Positions 1-5,387 of a stretch of 7,422 nucleotides of DNA are shown piece by piece. Origin of the DNA: an uncultured Clostridia bacterium (lineage in GTDB: Bacteria > Bacillota > Dehalobacteriia > UBA4068 > JAAVYR01). The translations under genes were made by a program, and so were the position numbers. Numbering within the stretch: the first letter of the stretch is position 1; every line of letters begins with the position of its first letter. Location of the stretch: positions 1 through 7,422 of the forward strand of contig CAMNVD010000053.1 in the NCBI GenBank assembly GCA_946562005.1, given 5' to 3'. The notes under the pieces were generated by a model that made no database searches, was not told the origin of the DNA, and was given only the letters and a program-made list of their open reading frames with translations.

Positions 1-80
1 TCAGCCACCGAACGAGGACGATAACTGAGATAATTTACACTATAATTTAATGCAGATACTCTTGTTCTCTTCCATGCCAT
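1..80 (-). CDS. recX: RecX, regulatory protein of RecA (N-terminal fragment, cut by the window edge)
   Basis: RecX binds RecA filaments and modulates their activity, usually limiting recombination and SOS induction in the cytoplasm. Only about 26 codons are present. Reading from the ATG at 80-78 gives a peptide that starts MAWKRTR and contains ALNYSVNYLSYRPRSVA, which matches the typical RecX N-terminus (a helix followed by a YLSYRPRS-type motif). The frame is open to the left edge. The ATG shares its A with the recA stop codon (TAATG), so the gene is almost certainly co-transcribed and translationally coupled with recA, the usual recA-recX arrangement. Only a weak ribosome binding site (AAGGCGA within the recA 3' end) precedes it, which fits coupling. 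The identification rests on a short motif plus position; the rest of the protein is outside the window. Confidence 0.82.
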   Translation of the reverse strand, partial: MAWKRTRVSALNYSVNYLSYRPRSVA

Positions 81-1156
81 TAGTTTTCATCGCCTTCACC
101 GGAACCAAAGCTCAACATCGTGCTACAACTAGCCTGTTCCCGGATGGTGTTTTCTATTTCCTGAGCCACTTCCGGATGTTCTTTGAGATAAAGCTTAGCA
201 TTTTCTCGGCCTTGCCCGATTTTTTCACCGTTATAAGCATACCATGCCCCGGATTTATTCACTACTTTTAAATCGGTACCAATATCTAAAATATTCCCTT
301 CTTTGGAAATACCTTCGCCATACATAATATCAAACTCCGCTTGTTTAAAGGGCGGCGCTACTTTATTCTTAACGATTTTAGCTTTGGTTCGATTCCCTAT
401 CACATCAGTTCCCTGCTTAATAACATCAGCCTTCCGCACGTCTATCCGCACGGAGGAATAAAACTTCAAAGCGCGGCCGCCAGGTGTGGTTTCAGGGTTA
501 CCAAACATGATACCTACTTTTTCACGAATCTGGTTAATGAAAATCACGCAAGTATTAGATTTACTAATACAGCCTGTCAATTTCCGTAATGCTTGGGACA
601 TAAGCCGAGCTTGCAAACCAACGTGTGCGTCACCCATTTCCCCTTCCAGTTCCATTCTGGGCACCAGAGCTGCTACAGAGTCCACCACTACTAAATCTAC
701 AGCGCCACTGCGTACTAAGGCTTCTGCAATTTCTAAAGCTTGTTCCCCAGTATCAGGCTGAGATATCAATAAATCATCGATATCAACCCCCAGATGCTGC
801 GCATATACCGGATCTAGTGCATGTTCGGCGTCAATAAATGCAGCAACACCGCCCTGCTTTTGAGCTTCCGCTGTAATATGCAAGGCAACAGTAGTTTTCC
901 CAGAAGATTCAGGACCAAAAATTTCTACTACTCTACCCTTTGGCACCCCACCTACTCCTAGCGCAATATCCAATGCCAGCGCACCGGTAGGAATCACAGA
1001 AATACCTGCCCGCACCGTAGACTCCCCTAATCGCATAATAGAGCCTTTACCAAACTGCTTTTCTATTTGAGCAAGAGCCGCATCCAGCGCTTGCATTCTA
1101 TCAGAAGATTGTTTTCTATCCGCTACCGGACCTTTATCAGGAGCTTTTTCAGCCAT
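80..1156 (-). CDS. recA: RecA recombinase
   Basis: RecA is the ATP-dependent strand-exchange protein of homologous recombination and the co-protease that triggers LexA self-cleavage in the SOS response. The 358-residue product has normal length. Visible landmarks are Walker A GPESSGKT (81-88), Walker B LVVVDS (155-160), the DNA-binding loop L1 EGEMGDAHVG (171-180), loop L2 around NQIREKVGIMFGNPETTPGG (208-227), and a short acidic C-terminal tail (GEGDEN). The start at 1156 is supported by the ribosome binding site AGAGAGGAG at 1165-1173, 8 bases upstream. The gene has its own promoter and an SOS box just upstream, and recX follows with a one-base overlap. No truncation or missing catalytic residue is seen. 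Four codons near the C-terminus (ASCSTM) look lineage-specific. Identification is secure. Confidence 0.99.
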   Translation of the reverse strand: MAEKAPDKGPVADRKQSSDRMQALDAALAQIEKQFGKGSIMRLGESTVRAGISVIPTGALALDIALGVGGVPKGRVVEIFGPESSGKTTVALHITAEAQKQGGVAAFIDAEHALDPVYAQHLGVDIDDLLISQPDTGEQALEIAEALVRSGAVDLVVVDSVAALVPRMELEGEMGDAHVGLQARLMSQALRKLTGCISKSNTCVIFINQIREKVGIMFGNPETTPGGRALKFYSSVRIDVRKADVIKQGTDVIGNRTKAKIVKNKVAPPFKQAEFDIMYGEGISKEGNILDIGTDLKVVNKSGAWYAYNGEKIGQGRENAKLYLKEHPEVAQEIENTIREQASCSTMLSFGSGEGDEN

Positions 1157-1199
1157 TCTTTATTCTCCTCTCTATTATCACCGCAATCAAGAACAATAT

Positions 1200-1213
1200 C
1201 GAACATTTGTTCG
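1200..1213. promoter_or_regulatory. SOS box (LexA operator) of recA
   Basis: The 14-base site reads CGAACAAATGTTCG on the minus strand and fits the Firmicutes (Bacillus-type) LexA consensus CGAAC-N4-GTTCG exactly in both half-sites. It lies 6 bases downstream of the recA -10 box, so bound LexA would cover the expected transcription start. This predicts that recA (and recX) is repressed by LexA and induced by DNA damage. Confidence 0.93.
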
Positions 1214-1218
1214 TTATT

Positions 1219-1247
1219 ATTATACCCTATTTTTCCACTATTGGCAA
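1219..1247 (-). promoter_or_regulatory. Sigma-A promoter of recA
   Basis: On the minus strand TTGCCA (1247-1242) is followed by exactly 17 bases and then TATAAT (1224-1219), a perfect -10 box with a near-consensus -35 box. Transcription should start near 1212, inside the LexA operator, leaving a leader of roughly 55 bases with a strong ribosome binding site. The -35 box begins only two bases after the stop codon of the upstream carbonic anhydrase-like gene, so the 93-bp intergenic region is almost entirely regulatory. Confidence 0.88.
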
Positions 1248-1249
1248 GT

Positions 1250-1771
1250 CTATTTCAAGATTTCGCTAGCAGACATTTGCTTTGCCCATTGCCAATAATG
1301 CTCTGCATGATTCCAATTTTCCTGACGCTTTTCCGGTGATACTTCCTTGATAACTTTTCCGGGAATACCTACCACCACAGAGTTTGGCGGGATTACCTTT
1401 CCCTCGCCTACCAAGGCACCTGCACCAATAACAGAACCAGCCCCAATTACAGCGCCAGTCAGAATGATAGCTCCCATACCAATGAGACATCCATCCTCCA
1501 CAGTGCAACCATGAACGATAGCCCCATGGCCTACGGTTACCCGCTTACCTAGGATAACAGGTGCGTCATAATCACCATGAAGGACAGCATTATCCTGAAT
1601 ATTAGTTAATTCCCCTACTCGAATAGCGCTCACATCCCCCCGAAGGACCACACCAGGCCAAATATTTGCCTGCCTTTCTATTTGAACAGCACCGATAATC
1701 TGCGCTGTTGGATGAATATAGCTCTCCCTATGGATTTCTGGTGTTAAATTGTCAAATTTACAAATGGTCAT
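1250..1771 (-). CDS. Gamma-class carbonic anhydrase family protein (YrdA/PaaY-like left-handed beta-helix)
   Basis: The 173-residue product is a hexapeptide-repeat protein of the gamma-carbonic anhydrase family, which forms trimers of left-handed beta-helices with metal sites between subunits. Hexapeptide-like repeats run from about residue 20 to 140 (for example IGAGSVIGAGALVGEG). The three expected metal-binding histidines are present: H65 (in NAVLHGD) and H82 and H87 (in GHGAIVHG). The family-typical RGD (44-46) and NIQD (57-60) are also there. A C-terminal helix (about 145-170) completes the usual length. The start is supported by the ribosome binding site AAGGAAGGGG at 1779-1788, 7 bases upstream of ATG. 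Carbonic anhydrase activity is plausible from the intact ligands, but many members have unknown or acyl-transferring roles, so the reaction is not settled. It lies between the PolC-like gene and recA with no clear functional link. Confidence 0.93.
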   Translation of the reverse strand: MTICKFDNLTPEIHRESYIHPTAQIIGAVQIERQANIWPGVVLRGDVSAIRVGELTNIQDNAVLHGDYDAPVILGKRVTVGHGAIVHGCTVEDGCLIGMGAIILTGAVIGAGSVIGAGALVGEGKVIPPNSVVVGIPGKVIKEVSPEKRQENWNHAEHYWQWAKQMSASEILK

Positions 1772-1812
1772 TATCTTACCCCTTCCTTATTCTTTCTTAT
1801 ACAGACGTTCTT

Positions 1813-1858
1813 ATTGTCATTATTGTCATTATTGTCATTTTGAGCAAAGCGCAAGAAC
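1813..1858. repeat. Triple 9-bp tandem repeat fused to a partial dispersed repeat
   Basis: On the plus strand ATTGTCATT occurs three times head to tail (1813-1821, 1822-1830, 1831-1839). The last copy runs into TGTCATTTTGAG and then CAAAGCGCAAGAAC, up to 1858. This resembles the left end of the hairpin repeat at 5310-5376, which begins TTGTCATTCTGAG, but no matching right arm is present. It looks like a decayed or partial copy of that family whose end has been tandemly expanded. It fills much of the 105-bp gap between the PolC-like gene and the carbonic anhydrase-like gene. Confidence 0.7.
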
Positions 1859-1876
1859 GCCATCACCCGCTCCACA

Positions 1877-4800
1877 TTAAAATAGACTGGTCTGGCTATC
1901 CTCAGGCAGGCCATCTAAAAGATGTTCGGTTAAAAATAGATGCTGCAAGTGCGGAGATATGTTTAGCCGGTGAAAGAAATCTCGTTGAGAAGAAAACATT
2001 TCCTGGCTCCTATGGAAATCTATTTGCTCAATTAGCTCCCGGTCAAAAGCAGCAGTGCTATCTAAAGAAGCCAAAATTCCTTGCTTGGTTAAAATAAATT
2101 TCTGTGTTTGAGATGTATTGATATCAATCGGTAATACCTGGATTTCCTGCGCTTTCATTTCTTTTATCAGCTGTCCCAGCGAACCGCCGGGCACCGTCTT
2201 TTCCTGCCACATATCCCGGAAGTTACTACGGTCAGCTAATCGATTCAGCGCCACCACATAAAATACTTCCGGCGAATATGCTTTCATAGTACAGATATCC
2301 CAGGTAAAACCGATTTCTCTGCCAAACTGCGCCAAAAGCCCCTCTACAGAACCACCTCCGGCAGAAGCGGAACTATCCGCTGCATCTTCCATCTCATCCT
2401 GCAAAACGCTAGCATCCGCATCTACCTGGTCATCTGCAACAGCTATTCCAATACTATGAGCAACCGCACAAATAAAATGTTCCACAGAATCAATCACGCC
2501 GCTATCATCATATTGCTCTAAATAAGGGATGCCCTGCCAATAATGGTTCTTTAGCATGGTCCAGACGGCCGACTCCCCCCAATCCCGGGACTGCATACAC
2601 GCTGCCTGTCGGTGTGCAGGCAATAGCCGATAAAGCTCCCAAAATAGTTGTTGCTCTTCTGCGACAAGATAGTGGAACGATAATACAAAGGGACTTAAAA
2701 CCTCCTCAGGAAAATATGTATACAGCGCTCTTTCTGCCCCTAATAACGGTGTAAACTGATAAATATTTTCTCGGTCAGGAATCAACAAACGAGTAGACTC
2801 ATCTCTCTCTACCCCTAATAACATCCCCTGACAAGTAGCTGCAAACCATTGCCGCTCCCCGGGAAACTCTTCCCGCTCTTCTCCGGAAAGAAAAATTTCT
2901 GCCATGGCTTCCGTACTTTCCCAGGACAGTTGTCGATAAACACCTGGCGCTACTAAAAGGCAATCCTTTATCAAAGCGGATAAATCCTGCCAAAACATTT
3001 CTTTGTTTTCCGGCAGTCCACAAATACAGATTTTCTGTAATATGGAGCCGTCCATTTTTTCCGTTATTGTCCCCATACCAAATTCTTGCACAGCATGGCC
3101 GCAATTAGGACAAAGAAAGCCCATGGATGCACCAGAAAAACCACAATCATAACAATGGATAAAATGAAGCAAAGGATTTTCCCTGCTAAGCCCTAGCACA
3201 TAGCTGGTTAATAGGTTATCTAGTAGAAAAAGCCCGTTGTATTTCTCTTTTAGTTGCAATAGCGCTGGATATAGCCAATCATATCCCTTTTCCAGAAGAA
3301 ACGGCCGCTCTATTTCTAACTGCAACAGCACCTCTTGAGGAATAACACCAGCATATTTTTCTTGACTTGCCTTTAGCACCTTTTGCCAAAAATCATCGTT
3401 TCCGGCATATCCTGCATACCCCAATGCCTGTCCAGCAATGGGAGAAAGGCTTTCTATCTTCTGATACAGCTGTTCTGATGACTCCACTACCAGCTTTTTC
3501 GCCATATCCTCCCCTAAATAATAAAAAGCCCTTAATAAGCCATCTGTTGATGTAATCTTACAAACGGTTTGCTCCCGATTTTTACCGCCGTTTTCCCGCA
3601 AGAAACGAACAATTTCATATTGACGGTCACTATAACACGCCCCCTTATCTGTGGCAATGACAGTAACTCCCTGTTCCAGAACCTGTTGTAATATATTTTT
3701 TTGCCGCTGTTGACATTCTTTCGTCTCTGCCGGACCGATTAACAGACAATCAACCAGCCCTTGCCAATAGGAACACCAATCCTCAGTAGTAAAATCCTCA
3801 TCCCAAAGGCCACAAAAAACATGAGATTTTCTCTCTGCATCCCTTAAAATAGGAGAAACATCTGCATAATCAAGCCCTTCTTCTTTCCCTACCCTGTGAC
3901 GAAATACCATACTTAGCAACTCATAGAGTGTAGCAATTCCCTGCCTATTCCTAGCCCAGACAATAATTCTGCCAATAGACTTTTCCATGTCCCACACTGC
4001 GATTTCTAGTCCATAAATGGCTTTAATGCCATATTCCTTACAAGCAGCAGCAAGCTTAGGAAATGCCGCCACACTATGTAAATCAGCTACGCCAATACCA
4101 TGCTGTCCCCATTTAGCAGCAGTATACACCCCCTGGGCTACAGGAATGATACTACAAAAACTAGACGCCTTCGTATGCAGCGCCAACTCCACTCGTTTTT
4201 CATCTGCTAAATCACTACCCCATACCGGATGAGAAATGCCCTCTACATCAAAAACAGAAAACAGCACCTCTCCAGAAAAGCGGTCCATGCCATATTTTCC
4301 CCGGCACTTTATCCACTGCCCCGGCGTGAGATATTCAGGGTAAAAATTTTTATCCTTGGCAGCGCTGATTTTTAATGGCAAATAACCAGTATCATCATAA
4401 ATAGTTAAGAGATAGACTGTTTTGCCGCTTTTCAAACTGCTTTCTGTAACGGCAAGAATTTCTCCTCTGACCACACAAAAATCATCTCTATCAAAAACCG
4501 CAGAAATGGCAATAGGACTATCATAAATAAATTTGCCGTAAATGGGACCGCTGTAGCCCCAAGCAACCTTTTGTGCTGTGAGCGCACTAGCTATGATCTT
4601 TTCCTCTCGCTTTTCTGCCGCCGCCATAATACTCTGCTGCAATTCCTGTTCAAACTGCAGGGATACAGAACAAATGCATCCCAACTCTTGGTTGAGATAA
4701 TCAGCTAAAAAATCATCAACGCCCAGTTTCTTACAAGTGTCCTTTGCTACTTGAGACGGGAAAGAAATGGTTAGCTGATTAGTTCCTGTCCAGGTATAAT

Positions 4801-5173
4801 CACAAGATAAGAGCCATAATTTCGCCTTAGGTTTTTTTCCATAGAGCGAAACCAATCCATCCTTTAACAGAACATCCTTGTCTTTTTCTGTTCTTTCTTC
4901 CTTTATTTCCTCATTTTCGGCTGCCGCCGCCGAGGTGGCCCCACTCTGTATGAGTTCCACTTGGAGACCGGGCGGCAACAATTTCTGAAAGACTGGCTCC
5001 AGCTTTTGCAGTTCTTCTGCAGTAAAAGCTGTCTCTCGCTGGTAGACAACGCAACACAGCTTGCTTTTCTTATGTAATTCTACTTTTTGCCATACCGTCT
5101 CCTGTAGCCAATCCGCCAAAGAGACCTGGCCATAGATGCTTTGATAAGCTGCTGTAATTCTCTGCCGCCACAT
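1877..5173 (-). CDS. PolC-like protein (DNA polymerase III alpha subunit family), exonuclease-less and apparently catalytically dead
   Basis: The product aligns by eye with Gram-positive replicase PolC from end to end but is only 1,098 residues (1,128 if read from the upstream ATG at 5263), against about 1,440 for PolC. Residue numbers count from that upstream ATG. Order: N-terminal domain (about 32-230) with a charged linker (110-130); OB fold (about 240-345); PHP first half (356-425); PHP second half (430-610); remnant palm; Cys4 zinc ribbon (C704, C707, C718, C721); segment GVERDEST...IYQFTPL (817-840), matching PolC GVKRTTG...IYDFTPI; acidic Ser/Gly-rich stretch (942-972); PolC-like tail ending in the clamp-binding motif QTSLF. 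Missing: the exonuclease insert, with PHP halves joined by about five residues; the PHP HLH (now ALH, 361-363) and TDH (now ADL, 393-395); and the palm PDIDLNF motif. The third catalytic Asp (LDILG) aligns with H864. The frame is uninterrupted, arguing for a retained non-catalytic role. Family membership is firm; function is unknown. Confidence 0.88.
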   Translation of the reverse strand: MWRQRITAAYQSIYGQVSLADWLQETVWQKVELHKKSKLCCVVYQRETAFTAEELQKLEPVFQKLLPPGLQVELIQSGATSAAAAENEEIKEERTEKDKDVLLKDGLVSLYGKKPKAKLWLLSCDYTWTGTNQLTISFPSQVAKDTCKKLGVDDFLADYLNQELGCICSVSLQFEQELQQSIMAAAEKREEKIIASALTAQKVAWGYSGPIYGKFIYDSPIAISAVFDRDDFCVVRGEILAVTESSLKSGKTVYLLTIYDDTGYLPLKISAAKDKNFYPEYLTPGQWIKCRGKYGMDRFSGEVLFSVFDVEGISHPVWGSDLADEKRVELALHTKASSFCSIIPVAQGVYTAAKWGQHGIGVADLHSVAAFPKLAAACKEYGIKAIYGLEIAVWDMEKSIGRIIVWARNRQGIATLYELLSMVFRHRVGKEEGLDYADVSPILRDAERKSHVFCGLWDEDFTTEDWCSYWQGLVDCLLIGPAETKECQQRQKNILQQVLEQGVTVIATDKGACYSDRQYEIVRFLRENGGKNREQTVCKITSTDGLLRAFYYLGEDMAKKLVVESSEQLYQKIESLSPIAGQALGYAGYAGNDDFWQKVLKASQEKYAGVIPQEVLLQLEIERPFLLEKGYDWLYPALLQLKEKYNGLFLLDNLLTSYVLGLSRENPLLHFIHCYDCGFSGASMGFLCPNCGHAVQEFGMGTITEKMDGSILQKICICGLPENKEMFWQDLSALIKDCLLVAPGVYRQLSWESTEAMAEIFLSGEEREEFPGERQWFAATCQGMLLGVERDESTRLLIPDRENIYQFTPLLGAERALYTYFPEEVLSPFVLSFHYLVAEEQQLFWELYRLLPAHRQAACMQSRDWGESAVWTMLKNHYWQGIPYLEQYDDSGVIDSVEHFICAVAHSIGIAVADDQVDADASVLQDEMEDAADSSASAGGGSVEGLLAQFGREIGFTWDICTMKAYSPEVFYVVALNRLADRSNFRDMWQEKTVPGGSLGQLIKEMKAQEIQVLPIDINTSQTQKFILTKQGILASLDSTAAFDRELIEQIDFHRSQEMFSSQRDFFHRLNISPHLQHLFLTEHLLDGLPEDSQTSLF

Positions 5174-5182
5174 GGTCATCCA

Positions 5183-5188
5183 TCCCTT
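5183..5188 (-). promoter_or_regulatory. Ribosome binding site that favours the internal start of the PolC-like gene
   Basis: AAGGGA on the minus strand lies 9 bases before the ATG at 5173 (protein MWRQRITAAY) and only 3 bases before the in-frame ATG at 5179. The first in-frame ATG at 5263 has no purine-rich site in front of it, and the residues it would add (MQKGQLSGSCSFLLFVKR...) do not resemble the PolC N-terminus. I therefore place the start at 5173, with 5179 and 5263 as alternatives. Confidence 0.6.
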
Positions 5189-5286
5189 GCTCAAATACGT
5201 AACAAAAATCCTTTTAACAAAAAGCAGAAAGGAACAAGACCCTGAAAGCTGCCCTTTCTGCATTTCACTAACATTATTTCTACCGC

Positions 5287-5316
5287 ATTATGTTATAGTT
5301 TATTATCCATTGTCAT
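5287..5316 (-). promoter_or_regulatory. Possible promoter for the PolC-like gene
   Basis: On the minus strand ATGACA (5316-5311, five of six matches to TTGACA) is followed by 18 bases and CATAAT (5292-5287, five of six matches to TATAAT). The -35 box lies inside one arm of the hairpin repeat, so the repeat may have contributed to the promoter. The region is AT-rich and such matches arise by chance, so this is tentative. If real, transcription would start near 5280. Confidence 0.35.
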
Positions 5317-5376
5317 TCTGAGGAATGTTATGACAAAGAATCTTTTTAAATCCTTCGGCTACGCTCAGGATGACAA
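5310..5376. repeat. Hairpin-forming dispersed repeat (REP/MITE-like), 67 bp
   Basis: The plus strand begins TTGTCATTCTGAG (5310-5322) and ends CTCAGGATGACAA (5364-5376). These 13-base arms are inverted copies with one mismatch, which would be a G-U pair in one of the two RNA strands. An inner ATGAC (5330-5334) could pair with the left GTCAT instead, giving an alternative smaller hairpin. Elements bounded by GTCAT-CTGAG and CTCAGGATGAC are a familiar type of intergenic repeat in several bacterial groups. It sits between the proS stop codon and the PolC-like gene. No T-run follows the stem on the minus strand, so it is not an obvious intrinsic terminator. Confidence 0.75.
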
Positions 5377-5387
5377 CAAACAATAGT

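Noticed and set aside
1067..1339. A 90-codon plus-strand open frame over the recA promoter
   Set aside because: It lies antisense to recA, its promoter and the carbonic anhydrase-like gene. Its composition reflects those sequences and no independent coding signal is seen.
1813..1839. CRISPR-like or iteron array
   Set aside because: There are only three 9-bp units, directly adjacent with no spacers, and no cas or replication initiator gene nearby.
1708..2097. A 129-codon open frame on the plus strand crossing the repeat region
   Set aside because: It runs antisense to the ends of two well-supported genes, its middle is encoded by the 9-bp tandem repeat (low-complexity VIIVIIVI), and it has no ribosome binding site or recognisable motif.
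2799..3104. A 101-codon minus-strand open frame inside the PolC-like gene
   Set aside because: It is in another frame of a well-supported gene, has no recognisable domain, and does not carry the missing polymerase motifs.
1877..5263. Treating the PolC-like gene as a frameshifted or degraded pseudogene
   Set aside because: The frame is continuous, homology to PolC runs in one frame from N-terminus to the last residue, and no missing motif appears in an alternative frame around the gaps. The losses are substitutions and clean deletions.
5310..5376. Intrinsic terminator for proS
   Set aside because: The stem has a long loop of about 41 bases and no T-run after it on the minus strand.
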